The notes under the pieces were generated by a model. It searched no databases and had not been told where the DNA came from. It worked only from the letters and a program-made list of their open reading frames with translations. Shown one piece after another: positions 11,456 through 26,110 of a stretch of 64,000 bases of DNA (position 1 is its first letter; every line of letters begins with the position of its first letter). The position numbers and the translations under genes were made by a program. Source of the stretch: Tillus elongatus (lineage: Eukaryota > Arthropoda > Insecta > Coleoptera > Cleridae). The stretch spans positions 13,751,993 to 13,815,992 of the forward strand of contig OZ023265.1 in the NCBI GenBank assembly GCA_964006375.1, in the 5' to 3' direction.

Positions 11456-12561
11456 TTTAATATTGTTTGTATATTACTTCGAAGAAATTGATATTTCTCT
11501 AAGAACGCCCATTTGTTAAATCCACCATAATCACCTGATTCTGCAACACTGTATATTTTAATCGTTAGAATATAAAAAAATCATCAAGTCTTTACAGGTG
11601 ATCTTCTTATAATGTTTCCTTAAATATTATCCTTTGTGTATACTTATTTATAGCCCCAATATTATTATTTTGAACGTCTTACTGTTTTGTGTATTTTTAT
11701 CAAGAAAACAAATATTACTTTAAAATAACGTGAAATGTAAAATTTCATACGGCACCTTCTTCTCGATAAAATCATAAATTTTACAATTGCGCTGGCTTAA
11801 AAACCCACATTACATGGTGTTAATGGTGTCAACAATACCAATATATCAACCACTTTTTGAGCGTTATCACCAAGTAAAAATAGCAATCGCAGCAGATATT
11901 TCTGACATCTACAGCTGTACCTGAAAGTCATTTATGGCACGAGCTTTGGAATATATTGAAAAATCGTGTGAATGGCACCGTCTCTTAACGTCATCAATTT
12001 TTACATTGCCAATTTTTGCACACAGCCAAAATCATTAGATGCGCACTGAATTCCGTAGGTCGCCAATAAACATATCCATATGTTGAATGGATGTAAGTGA
12101 GTTTAAATTTTGGAATGTACCTGAAAATAGCTTTCCAATAAAGCGACACCTCTACAATGCATGTGATCTATTAAAAATTTATTACCAAAACATATAAACT
12201 ATATCCCGGGAATATAGAGATGAGTTATTGGATATAAAGTCCATGTATAAGTGAAGATTTCGAGAATCCGGTGACCTCGACACTGAAAATTATTTCAGTA
12301 AACAAATAAATTCAGCGTCCATGTTTCATAACGTTTCAGACGTCAAAGAGTGACGTTCAACTACGTCAGCTGGTAGCAATGACTCTATGCATTATTGAAC
12401 AGCTCAAGTCGAATCTGTTTTGAATATAAATCAACCAAAACATTAGAGATGAATAAGCTTTGCATTGTTTAGATGATCTTTTATGGTTGTCTCATTCGTA
12501 TTGGAGATATTTTTACTACATTTTCTCCAATACAAAGGAGATAGCCAAATGAGAATATTTC
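11456..12561. other. Unassigned AT-rich DNA
   Basis: No gene recognised. A small inverted repeat (GTCTCATTCGTATTGGAGAT / TCTCCAATAC..AATGAGA) lies at about 12490-12555. Confidence 0.45.
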
Positions 12562-12975
12562 AGAAAAGCTATACTAGGAAAATAAACCTTCCGAGGCATG
12601 TATTTAGTTAACAGTTGAATAATGAAAGCTCTACTAGGAAATAAACCTTCTGAGTCAGGTATCAGGTTAGAAATTGTATAATAAAAGCTCTACTAGGAAC
12701 ATAAACCTTTAGAAGCATATTAAGTTAAAAATTGTATAATACAAGCTCTACTATAAACCTCCCGAAGCAGGTATTAAGTTAAGAATTGTACAATGAATCT
12801 TTATTAGGAAAATAAACCTTCTGAGCCAGATATTAGGTTAGGATTTGCATAATAAAAGCTCCACTAGGAAAATACACCTTCTGAACCACGTATTAGGTTA
12901 TCAATTGTTTAATAAAAGCTCTACTAGGAAAATAAACCTTCTGAAGCAGGTATTAAGTTAGGAACTGTTTTTATC
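12562..12975 (+). repeat. Tandem array of seven ~60-bp units
   Basis: Units begin near 12563, 12626, 12685, 12744, 12797, 12856 and 12916. The shared consensus is AAAGCTCTACTAGGAAAATA, AACCTTCTGAAGCAGGTATT, AAGTTAGGAATTGTATAATA. Units differ by substitutions and small deletions, unit 4 being shortest. It has no spacer/repeat alternation and no CRISPR-like features; it is a minisatellite. Confidence 0.9.
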
Positions 12976-13620
<645 letters not shown>

Positions 13621-13689
13621 TCGTTCATTGAATTAGTTAGCTTAGGCTAGTTCTTCTGGTCTTAAATTCGAGCTCATGCTAAACCAATT

Positions 13690-14395
<706 letters not shown>

Positions 14396-14849
14396 AGTTT
14401 TAAGTGCGTTATGGTAGTGATTTTTTATTAAATGTTTCAAATTTGAATAACACAATTTTCTAAAAACTTAGAGAGTTAATTTTAGTGTGTAGTAAGGTCT
14501 TTCCTAACGCAAGATATGCGCGAAATTTCATTAAAATAGATTTATAATTTTCGGAGAAAAATAATTTTTCGAAAGAAAATTGAAACTTTGAATAACTCAA
14601 CTTTCTGTAAATTTAGAAAGTTTAGTTTTAGTACGTGGTAACATCTCCCCCAAGGCAACATATACGGTAAATTTCATTAAAACAGCTTTGTTACTTTTTT
14701 TTTTTAAAGAAAGCTCAAAATTTTCCCGGAAAACCCAGTCCGATTTTTTTGGCTATTGAACTCATCCAAGTCATTAATAAAAGAAAGGCACTTGCCAAGT
14801 TTCATCAAAATCGGTTAATTGTTTTTTGAGTTATCAGACGAATATATAT

Positions 14850-14893
<44 letters not shown>

Positions 14894-15010
14894 ATATAAA
14901 AATTGAAATTGATCCTGGATATGGGTTCTAGGGGTCCTAGTTCGCGCTCATTTGAAAACAATTTTGCAAAGTCTCACCATCGATACCTCTCTATTAGTGA
15001 GGTTTTTTTT
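14396..15010 (-). mobile_element. Second R copy, back to back with the previous one
   Basis: Opens with AAGTGCGTTATGGTAGTG and runs through body words (AATAGATTTATAATTTTCGG, CCAAGGCAACATATAC) and CCGATTTTTTTGGCTATTGA. GAGTTATCAGACGAATATAT precedes a short TA tract (14842-14890), and the head hairpin lies at ~14990-15020. The two copies abut at ~14395 through the shared AGTGAATTTT word. Confidence 0.8.
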
Positions 15011-15830
<820 letters not shown>

Positions 15831-15899
15831 GAAAGATTTCCGCGGTCTTTAATGTGAGACATGCTTGGTTCTCGGGTTAAACCGCGTCCAGAATTTATG

Positions 15900-15942
15900 A
15901 AAACTCGACGTTTCGGCTCCTATTTTGGAGCCATTTTCAAGA
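15900..15942 (-). ncRNA. Hammerhead-like motif, H2 type, left arm
   Basis: Minus strand: CTC, TTGAAAA (worn CTGAAGA), T, stem GGCTCC / GGAGCC, GAAAC, GTC, GAG pairing with CTC. The core positions C3 and G8 are changed, so cleavage is not expected. The layout matches the H1 motifs. Confidence 0.4.
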
Positions 15943-16207
15943 GGTAAAGGAAATATGTAAGGCCTCAATCTGCCTACTCCTTATAGTGATGGACAAAGGT
16001 GGGTAAAGGAAATATGTAAGGACACTCTAAGGCCTCAATCTGTCTACTCCTTGGAGTGGTGGACAAAGGTGGGTAAAGGAAATATGTAAGGACACTCTAA
16101 GGCCTCAATCTGCCTACTCCTTAGAGTGGTAGACAAAGGTGGGTAAAGGAAATATGTAAGGACACTCTAAGGTCTCAATCCGCCTACTCCTTAGAGTGGT
16201 GGACAGA
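15943..16207 (+). repeat. 70-bp tandem repeats inside H2
   Basis: GGGTAAAGGAAATATGTAAG starts at 16001, 16071 and 16141 (period 70), with a shorter first unit at 15943 lacking GACACTCTAAG. The units also share GGCCTCAATCTGCCTACTCC and GAGTGGTGGACAAAGG. Confidence 0.9.
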
Positions 16208-16377
16208 GATCTGACCTCACTGAGGCCTAGGGTTGAACACACTGAGACCTCACAGACGATCTCCGGCGAGATTTGGGGAGTAGGCAGACTGAGGCCCCGT
16301 AATCGGGCTACAACAACCCAACCTACCTTTATCCACCGCTCTAAGACCTTAGAGTGTCCTTACATATTTCCTTTACC

Positions 16378-16418
16378 TCTTGAAAATGGCTCCAAAACAG
16401 GAGCCGAAACGTCGAGTT
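16378..16418 (+). ncRNA. Hammerhead-like motif, H2 type, right arm
   Basis: Plus strand: CTC, TTGAAAA, T, GGCTCC-AAAACA-GGAGCC, GAAAC, GTC, GAG. It has the same two core changes as the left arm, so both arms derive from one already altered sequence. The fold is suggested only by layout. Confidence 0.4.
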
Positions 16419-16465
16419 CCCATAAATTCTGGACGCGGTTTAACCCGAGAACCAAGCATGTCTCG

Positions 16466-16469
<4 letters not shown>

Positions 16470-16536
<67 letters not shown>
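16470..16536. repeat. (TA)n tract
   Basis: Pure TA tract directly right of the H2 element. Confidence 0.97.
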
Positions 16537-16540
<4 letters not shown>

Positions 16541-17956
16541 AATGTAATAGCTGTTAAGATTTTTAAATACAACACTGTTTATCAGTTTTTTCTGTAACAT
16601 TCTTTATCCTTAAGTCTGTTACTTTAATAGTATCAGATTAATTTAAGTTATTCTGCTTATAGTTTTTACATTTTTCTGACTATTTGTCACTTATTTAAAT
16701 CTTTATCTTTCTGCTTCACTCTACATATTTCATGAGTTGCCTAAAATTCTTCTGTTGAAGTGAGAAACAGGATGGCATTTTTTAATTGTAAAAGAGGTTT
16801 TATATAGATCATAGGTTCCTTGAATCAAAATAAACCAGCAACAGATTTAGAAAATAACTTAACTGTTGAAAGTGGTGATTCACTTTTTTATTAAGCAAAG
16901 CAAAATAATTGTGTGAATTCTTGTAATGAATAAGATCCCACTTCATTCGTCATTGTCAAAATGTGGGAATTTTATTACATAAAAAATTTCCAAGAACGCA
17001 TGAAACACCTTAAGAATTCAAGATATTGTTTTTAACAATGCGGAAAATCGCCAAGATCATAATTCAAAGCTGTATAATAAAATGTGCGTAAAAGCTTGTT
17101 ACTTTGTAGTTCTGAAGAATATTTTGGCTGATGTTTTCCCTGTTTACAAAGTGCAAATACAATTATGTTATGGAAAAGCTATAAAACTATAAGGAAACTG
17201 GTCAAATACGATGGCATCTCACAGAAATTCACAGCCACGTGAAATTGTAAACCTGGAAAATATAGACGCACCAGGGAATACTTGGCAGTGTCAACCGCTT
17301 GAAACAATTACAAAGAAGATTTATTTAGGTGTACACAAAACTAGCACCTGACTAAAATTATCTAACTGGGTCTGCTGATCTAGAATCTAATAGATTTGAG
17401 AGCAAAACATTACGAAAACTACAACACTGATTCGCAAGTGAGCGTGGGTTTTCTGCCATGCATAAGTAGATTTCACATTTATCGTGGAAAATAAGTCAGA
17501 CGTGAAAATAATGACGAAAAGAAAATAAAACTGCTTTAAATGTCAAACGGTGGTCGGAAGATTAAACTTGTATAAAATAAGGGGCCTCTGGAGTGAAGCC
17601 TTATTAAGTAAATTTGAATATTCCGTACAGGAATTTATGAATCAAAAGGGCAATTCCGTTGTCATGATTAGATATAGTCCCAAGCGGGCAGATTATTACA
17701 CGAGAATCTCACATATAATTTGAATACTCTTACATTATTCATGATCTTTTAAATAATAATGTTGTCTTTGAATCGGGGGGTGACATAATTTAAAACTAAA
17801 TTAAAATCACTAGTTGCACCTTTCATTACTTTCCTCTTAATTAACTTCTAAGAATACAAGCATAAAGCTGTGACATTTCAGCTTTTGAGTAATAAAATCA
17901 ACATTAGTTAGTCAATAAATATGTTATAATAAAGCACATTTCATCTAAAAAAAAAA
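16537..17956. other. AT-rich DNA, nothing recognised
   Basis: No domain-bearing frame, RNA or known repeat was recognised over this ~1.4-kb stretch. Confidence 0.5.
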
Positions 17957-18475
17957 CTCTGGACGCAGCAAGTGCGGTATGGCAGTGAATTTTTACAAAA
18001 ATGCTTTGAATATCAAATATGTTTTTTAATGCAAGCAGTCATCAATTTGGTTACCTGTATAATAGAAAAATGTGCCATATTTTATCAAAATAACTTATTG
18101 TTTGAAAATATACAAAAAATTTCCGACAATATAACTTAAACGTTGGTTTTCTAACCAACAAATCTTAGGTTAATAGCAAATTGAGTTATTGAAATTTGAA
18201 GCATTTAATGAAAATTTGCTGCCAAAACGCACTTACTGCGTCTAGATTTTTTTTCTTACAAACATATTTCGATAAAAAATGCAATAAAATACGGCTGTTC
18301 GAAAAAAAATGTAGGGATCACCAACGATCGACTTGTGGGCCAGCCGGTGATTGTTAAAATAATTTTATAAAATGCAGCTCAAGACACCCTATAATTAACT
18401 TATACAATTTTTTCTCGTCTCTTGTATAATAATAATTATATTCAGCTTTACCGTAGAAACGCGTCAACCTGTATA
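17957..18475 (-). mobile_element. Complete R2 module followed by R3
   Basis: R2 spans 17957-18247: it starts CTCTGGACGCAGCAAGTGCG and ends AAACGCACTTACTGCGTC, TAGA, with ~45-bp imperfect inverted ends. R3 follows: ATCACCAACGATCGACTTG, CAAGACACCCTATAATTAAC and GTAGAAACGCGTCAACCTG. No transposase is present. Confidence 0.8.
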
Positions 18476-18784
18476 ATATCAGCCCTTTTGTAAAACTTCG
18501 ATCCTTTATATATGTTGATAAAACAGAACAAACACTGTTTAATCCACCCACTAACATTAATAAAGGAATAATTTGCACTTTTATATAAAAATTTCCCAAA
18601 TGACACAAATAATTCGACGACTCAAACGAATAAACATATAAACGATCTTATATCATACGGTAAATGTCAGTTACAGCGTCTAACAGACCTGCGCAATAAT
18701 ATCAAATGTTCCGTTACCACGGCAACCACATACTAGATCTCGATCTACTAGTTGTTGACAATGAAAGGCAGTGAAATTAAACAT
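18476..18784. other. Unassigned
   Basis: Nothing recognised. Confidence 0.4.
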
Positions 18785-19275
<491 letters not shown>

Positions 19276-19319
19276 ATACGTTTGTTGTACAAGTAAGCAA
19301 AAATTTATTAACCTAAATG

Positions 19320-19980
19320 ATAAAACGAATTAATACATATTTTTAAACTAGAAGAATGGGAGTTTTTTTTTAATGATTTAATGGTGCCTCGTAAATTATC
19401 GCAATTGCTCTCAATGCGTTCTTCTAATTGATTGGTAAATTCTTGCGTAAGATTTTGAAGAACGTGGCGTGAGATGGCATTGATTTCATTTCTACTGTTC
19501 AATATCAAATCCATTACATTTCTTGGTTGATTCACAAACACTTCGTGCTTTAAATATCCCCAAAGAAAATGATCCAGGGATGGAAGATCTGGGGATGTTG
19601 CTGGCTATGGAAACGTCCCATTCCTTGAAATGAGTCTGTTTGGAAAGGGATCACTTAAATAGTCCATGTTTACTCCCGACTTATTACTTGTTGCCTCGTC
19701 TTGCTGAAACAAGTACTGTCCTATTTCTTCATTCAATTTAAGATAAAAAGAACGCTTGAAGCCATTAAACATAGCGCGCCACGGTAACGGTTAGCGCCTG
19801 ACCAATTTCTCCAAAAAAATAAGGCCCAATTATTCTAGACGACAAAATGGCACACCATACAGTTACTTTAGGGCAATGTAAAGGTCGCTGATGAATTTCC
19901 CGAAAATTTTCTTAAGCCGAATAACGGCAGTTTTGCTTATTAACATCACCGTTGAGATAAAAACGTGCCTCGTTACTCAT
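19320..19980 (-). pseudogene. DD41D (Rosa-type) mariner-superfamily transposase fossil
   Basis: Minus-strand translation starts at MSNEARFYLNGDVNKQNC (19980 side). It continues with REIHQRPLHCPKVTVWCA, GPYFFGEIGQALTVTV, then after a frameshift IGQYLFQQDEATSN, NMDYLSDPFPNRLISRNG, SPDLPSLDHFLWGYLKHEV and NQPRNVMDLILNSRNEINA. The spacing from the D of FQQD to the D of PSLD is 41 residues, the ITm DD41D (Rosa) arrangement. There are two in-frame stops (one TAG where TRP is expected before PATSPDL) and one frameshift, so it is inactive. The N-terminal HTH half is missing because R2 begins at 19987. Confidence 0.85.
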
Positions 19981-19986
19981 AAAAAA

Positions 19987-21227
<1,241 letters not shown>

Positions 21228-21228
21228 T

Positions 21229-21308
21229 GATTGAGGCCCCGTATTCGAGCTACAACAAACCAAACTACCCGTACTCACCGCTCTAAGGAATAGGCAGATT
21301 GAGGACTT
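21229..21308 (+). repeat. H2 element fragment
   Basis: GATTGAGGCCCCGTATTCG, GCTACAACAAACC, CCACCG-like CTCACCGCTCTAAGG and ATAGGCAGATTGAGG match the inner segment of the H2 element at 16270-16350. No arms or core are present. Confidence 0.65.
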
Positions 21309-21324
21309 AAAAATGAATGTAGGC

Positions 21325-21425
21325 AACTGAGTAAAGATAATTCCGAATAAAAGAAGTCACATGGGTTAAAATCCAGGCTACTAGCTGGCCAAGGATTCCG
21401 GATGACATGGCCTATCCATCTTTGG
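21325..21425 (-). pseudogene. Transposase fragment (mariner superfamily)
   Basis: A minus-strand frame reads RWIGHVIRNPWPASSLDFNP then CDFFYSEL. This resembles the last catalytic block (..WPARSPDLNPCDFFLWG..) of Tc1/mariner transposases close to the DD41D group. It is only ~30 residues long, so the assignment rests on this block alone. It could be a remnant of the same kind of element as 19320-19980 but is not the missing half of that copy. Confidence 0.5.
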
Positions 21426-22744
21426 GGATAGCTTTTATTTAGGTAATTTCACACTTAAAGAAGTGTGTGTGTGAACCGTCCTGTATATAATACAGTTTCC
21501 CTTAAATTTAAGGGTAAATCATCAATTAGAATAAATTTTCTGGAAGAATTGGCTAAATCGTAATATTTTAAAGCTCCTGTTTTGTGTACTATTCCTTTTG
21601 GATCACACTGTATATCAGGGGCTTGATACAGTTTATCGTCTTTTTTGTGATCCTGACATACAGCTGTCTAGCTATATCGAGCGCTTGACACAATTTATCT
21701 TTGTTTGCAATTCTCGCATATCTCTATCGAACATTGCGCTCCAGATATTAACGTGCGGCATAGTCAGATGCATAATTTAACTAATGAAACTAGATAAACC
21801 TTAGTAGAGAGAGGATTTAATAGACATTCCAGAATTATAGGACAAGACTGAAGACGGAGACGAGGAATGTGCTATATATAGTGGAGTGAGCAGCTGCCGC
21901 CAGATACCTGAGACATTCAAATAACACTTCATTATGCCATGTAGACTCTGTGCTCTCTAAAGAGGAGAATACTTTCAGCGAAAACATATGGTTATGAATT
22001 GTTTGTTTATATCGTTACTTATGTACATGGGTGATCCGGGTAAATTCCTGGATTCTTTATGCAAAAATATATTGCTGATTCATTTTAGTTTAAACATTTT
22101 TGACTAACTGGAATTCCTGTATTCGGAGAATGTAAAAACGATGCAAAAGTATCTTCTCAAAGCGTTTTCAGAGACGTATAAACAATAGGTTGCGGTTTTG
22201 TTCACATCCAGCAGGTTTAGAAACGCATGTTATAAAATGAAGTCATCAACAAATCAGTCTAAAGGCCATGTCGCCTGGCCATCGCAATCAGGACTGTCTC
22301 CATCGGTTTTAATAAAACTTGTGTAGCTTCCTTACTTCATCACTATGACGAATATGTCGAAAACAGACATTGTAATGAAAATTTATTTACTGAACCCCAC
22401 GTTGTGGAGTCAGTATAAAGAAAATTAAATAGGCCCCATTGTTTGAGTGCCAGTATTACTTAAAATATAACTGAAATAAACATAATATTATATGACACAA
22501 AATATCTCCAGGTTTTGGGTTCAGGGACTAGCGGTTGGTTGGTTTTAAGTGGTATAAATAAAATCAGGCATTATTAATAAAATTGTTTATTTAAAAAATT
22601 ATTGGCTATATATAATGCAGTTGGTTAAAGTTTAATGAATTATATGAAAGAAAAGAGATGTAACTTAAATACTGGTGACACTGTAAGGATGCATTGTGGA
22701 GCACACTCTATACAAGAAAATGAAAGCCACAGATAAACAATGTA
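21426..22744. other. Unassigned AT-rich DNA
   Basis: No coding domain or repeat family recognised. Confidence 0.45.
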
Positions 22745-23190
22745 CTTAACTTTCAACCCCAGGTCGAAGGGGGTCCTTCTTGACGATGTTGTTGATGGAG
22801 ACTTCTTATTGATGTTGTCCTGGGGGTCCTTGCTGACGGTGGTGTTGAAGGGGCTCCTTGTTGACAGCGTTGTTGTTGAAAGCCTCAACGGTGATGTTTA
22901 GGGCTGCTTTCCTACCAGCGGTGTGGTTGAAGCGTGCTTCCCTACCAACGGGGATGTTGTTGAAGGGGCCCTAACGTACGGTGGTGTTGTTGAAGGGGCC
23001 CTGCCCTAATGATGGTGTTGTATGTTCCTCCCTAACGTACATGATGTGTGGTTGCTCCCTAACGTACGGTGTTGTTGAGAGGGCCCTGCCCTGGCGTACG
23101 GGTTGTTGTGATGGCCCTGCCCTGGCGCACGGGTTGCCATTTAAGATTGCTTCCCTACCAACGGTGTGCCATTTAAGCATGCTGCTCTCG
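22745..23190. repeat. Degenerate GC-rich minisatellite
   Basis: Repeated variants of GTTGTTGAAGGGGCCCT, AACGTACGGTGGTGTTG and CCCTACCAACGGNGTG occur along the stretch. The 3' end has the close pair GGCCCTGCCCTGGCGTACGG / GGCCCTGCCCTGGCGCACGG. It is much GC-richer than its surroundings. Unit length varies (roughly 20-45 bp), so it is not a clean array. Open frames here are a by-product of the repeats. Confidence 0.65.
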
Positions 23191-23439
23191 GATTGAAATT
23201 TAGTGGTGATATTTCATATTTTAAGGTCGATTTAGAAGAGAGCCTGTCATGTGTCGCAGGCGTATTTAACGGTTCTCTTATCGCAGACACGTCATGAAAT
23301 TAGCTCGAACGCAGGCGTGCTTTCATGAGTCCAACGTATGGTAGAGGAATCGAGCGCGGAGTTTGTCGTAACTGAGGGGACTTGGACGCTGACGTCACAA
23401 GAGGGGTCGATTCAGAAGCTTAAAAATAAACGGCGTTGA

Positions 23440-23800
23440 CGCGTGTGACATGTTACACTTGCCTAAAAAAGGTAAGTACCGATATGAATGCGAAGGTGGA
23501 TATAAAGTTAAACGATCGAAAACTTGAACAATTAGAAATGTTCACGTACCTTGGGAGTATTACTATGGATGATGGTAAATGTATCAAAGATATCAGAATG
23601 TGGATTACGATGGAAAAGCAAGCATTCAATAGACAAAGTTCTCTTCTCACTAGTAAACATTTCTTTTTAAACCTAAGGAAAAGATTCACTACCTCTGCAG
23701 TGTTGTAATGTATAGGGTGGAAAGCTGTGTTACCACTCAACAAAGTAGAAGGTTTTGTAACTGGGGGATGGAAAAAATTCACAAGCACTAATAGATAAGT
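23440..23800 (+). pseudogene. LINE reverse-transcriptase 3' fragment
   Basis: The frame from ~23449 gives KLNDRKLEQLEMFTYLGSI, TMDDGKCIKDI and NLRKRF. The FTYLGS.I..DG.C..EI..RI pattern is the conserved thumb region after the palm of non-LTR reverse transcriptases (RTE/jockey-like craniofacial-type endonuclease-RT proteins). A stop follows at 23706, and a GWKAVLPLNKVEG segment continues in another frame. No 5' portion or tail was found. Confidence 0.7.
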
Positions 23801-23964
23801 ACATGTGTTAAAAGTATGTCAGAACGCACTGTTCTGCACTATACATTTCTACACTTTGGCTAGCTAAATTTATTCTATCTTCTAATATCAAAGAAAAATA
23901 TTAATAATAATTCATCCGGGATCTGATATCTCCAAGTATACGTTAAATACATGGATTATTTCTT

Positions 23965-24115
23965 CTTCTGCTTCACAAATGCTTGCTTTCTTCTCTTAAA
24001 CCGATTTCGCCTCTTACGGAATCGCCTACTAGAAACCGGCTGCATAGAAAAAAATTTTTGAAGCCAGAGGAGACATTTTTATATCTGTTTTTAGTATGGA
24101 AGAGTTTCATCAAGC
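23965..24115 (+). repeat. Dispersed repeat D
   Basis: CACAAATGCTTGCTTTCTTC, TCTTAAACCGATTTCGCC and TTTTTAGTATGGAAGAGTTT align with 185-290. Confidence 0.55.
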
Positions 24116-24139
24116 TCGGGCAACAGGAATAAAGAACAT

Positions 24140-24864
24140 TGCTAGATGTACGACAGGGTCGCCGTCTCGGTGAAGAACCAGGTAGTATATTGTCACGACA
24201 GCTCCAAATAACACAAAATGTTATAAAATAGAGACTGTGTTCAACCAACTAACAATTTTGTAACTTGTTAGCCGTGGCCCATTTCTTCCCTAATATAGGG
24301 ACAATGTATGTAATGATATATGCATTCTCACCATAGTTAGAACCAGAGACCGGTTTCGTTCTAGTTAGAGGTCGTCAGTACGGTATACTAATTACAGCGA
24401 GAACGCACCTATAAAGTAAGATGGTTATGGTCTAGCCTCCTTGGACGTTGTGAGATGTATGACAGGGTCGCCATCTCGGTGCGGAAGCAGGTAGTATGTT
24501 GTCACAACAGCTCCAAATAACACAAAATGTTATAAAATAGAGACTGTGTTCAACCAACTAACAATTTTGTAAATTGTCAGCCCTGGCCCATTTTTTTCCC
24601 TAACATAGGGACAATGTATGTAAGGCTAGATGTATTTTACTTATACTAATTACAGCGAGAACACGCCTATAACCTGCCTCTTAAGACATTGTAAGGTGTA
24701 CGACAGGGTCGCCATCTCGGCGCGGAACCAGGTAGTATGTACAGAGTCTCTATCTTATAACATTTTGTGTTATGCAGCTGTGGTTCCGCACCGAGATGTC
24801 GTACATCTCACAATGTCCTAGAAGGCTGACTACCATAGCCGTATTACTTTATAGGTTTGTTCTG
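24140..24864. repeat. Repeat with two direct units and an inverted end
   Basis: GATGTACGACAGGGTCGCC occurs (with variants) at 24146, 24454 and 24696, the first two ~308 bp apart. Long identical blocks follow the first two (CAACAGCTCCAAATAACACA, TAGAGACTGTGTTCAACC, GGACAATGTATGTAA). An inverted copy lies at 24735-24835 (TTATAACATTTTGTGTTA, GTTCCGCACCGAGATG). The terminal part TTAGAGGTCGTCAGT..TATACTAATTACAGC recurs inverted after the LINE at 26020-26110. It was the target of the LINE insertion. Confidence 0.75.
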
Positions 24865-24875
24865 ACTGTAATTAG

Positions 24876-26019
24876 AAAGCCTTCGACAGGGTTTGGCATG
24901 CGGGCCTCCCAAATAAACTTCTATCATTCAATTATTCTCTCCCTTTGACTCTGCTAATCATGTAATACCTGCAACAGAGGAAGTTCCAGGTCAAATATCT
25001 GGAAACCAGATGTAGAACGTACTCAGCCACGGCTGGTGTCCCGCAGGGTTTTGCTATCTTCCCTCTGCTGTACGATATATTTGCCGCAGACATCCCGACA
25101 CCGCCCCTAAACGTGACATACGCGCTGTACACAGACGACACTACCATCCTCAGCAGCTCCACTCAGCCGAAGATAATAAACGAACGACTTCAGACCGCCG
25201 TAGACGAGCTACAAGGCTGGTATATGAAATCTTGTCTAGCCATAAGCCCCGATAAATGTTCAGTAGTCCTATTTTCCAAGAGGAGACACACACCTTACGA
25301 ACACGTATCATTAGACAACCGTCTAATTCCTTGGCAAGACTCCGCCAAATACCTCGGGGTTTTCCTCGACAAACGCTTAACATGGCGACATGCCCGACGA
25401 AAAGCCTCGGTCTTCATCTCGGAGCTGTTCCCACTTCTTAATAGAAATTCCAAATTGTCCATGAACAATAGACTGCTCATGTACAAAGTCATAATCCGGC
25501 CAGCCTTGACTTATGCATCCAATGCTTGGACCATCGCGGCCGTAACACACATCAAGACCCTTCAAATCGTCCCGAATAAAATTCTGAGAATGGTTATCGG
25601 AACGCCATGGTTTGTCAGAAACAGTCAGATTCAGTCTCATCTGGAAATGCCTTTACAACTCAACTATCTACCACTCCTTTCGCAAAAGCCGCTTCTCACC
25701 CAAATGCTCTTCTCAGTAGTGCCACCGACTACGATGTGTAACTTCCACATAGGCATAAGCGTCCAAAGCTTATACGTACCCGATAACGTCCCCGCGGCAA
25801 AAACACAATGGAAACATTCAAACCCAAACGTCATTGTGTGAAATCTTTCCGACGGAGGTATGGACTAAGGTCCGGTACTCCTGTGAGGGAGTTTTAGTGA
25901 GTACGAGTCTCACAGTACCTCGATATCGCACGCACTACGGTGTTGTGAATGAGTTCTGCATGATGCATTTCTCCCTGCTGTATCCAAAAACAAACAAAAA
26001 ACAAACAAGAAACAAAAAA
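24876..26019 (+). mobile_element. 5'-truncated jockey-type LINE with 11-bp target duplication
   Basis: One reading frame from 24876 to 25841 encodes KAFDRVWHAGLPNKLL, YSATAGVPQGF, ALYTDDTTILSSS, KYLGVFLDKRLTW and IIRPALTYASNAW: RT palm and thumb motifs of jockey-like non-LTR elements. The catalytic YADD is YTDD. There is one in-frame stop at 24963-24965. The 5' end is truncated inside the RT domain. The 3' part ends in an A-rich tail (25984-26019, CAAACAAAAAACAAACAAG). It is flanked by ACTGTAATTAG at 24865-24875 and 26020-26030. A paralogous uninterrupted site exists in inverted form at 24361-24420. Confidence 0.9.
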
Positions 26020-26110
26020 ACTGTAATTAGTATACGACACTGACGACCTCTAATTAGAACAAAACCGGTCTGCGGTTCTAATTATAGTGATAATACATCT
26101 AGCCTTACAG

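Larger units (their letters stand above)
15828..16469. mobile_element. H2 inverted-repeat element between two (TA)n tracts
   Basis: The left arm (15840-15960) and right arm (16360-16466) are reverse complements: the words CGGTTTAACCCGAGAACCAA, TAAATTCTGGACGCG and GGAGCCGAAACGTCGAG are all shared. Between them lies a 70-bp tandem array (15943-16207) and a segment with AGGCCCCGTAATCGGGCTAC. A fragment of that last segment recurs at 21229-21308. Both outer flanks are TA tracts. Confidence 0.82.

Noticed and set aside
12562..12975. CRISPR-like array
   Set aside because: There are no unique spacers between repeats, units are contiguous and degenerate, and the DNA is eukaryotic.
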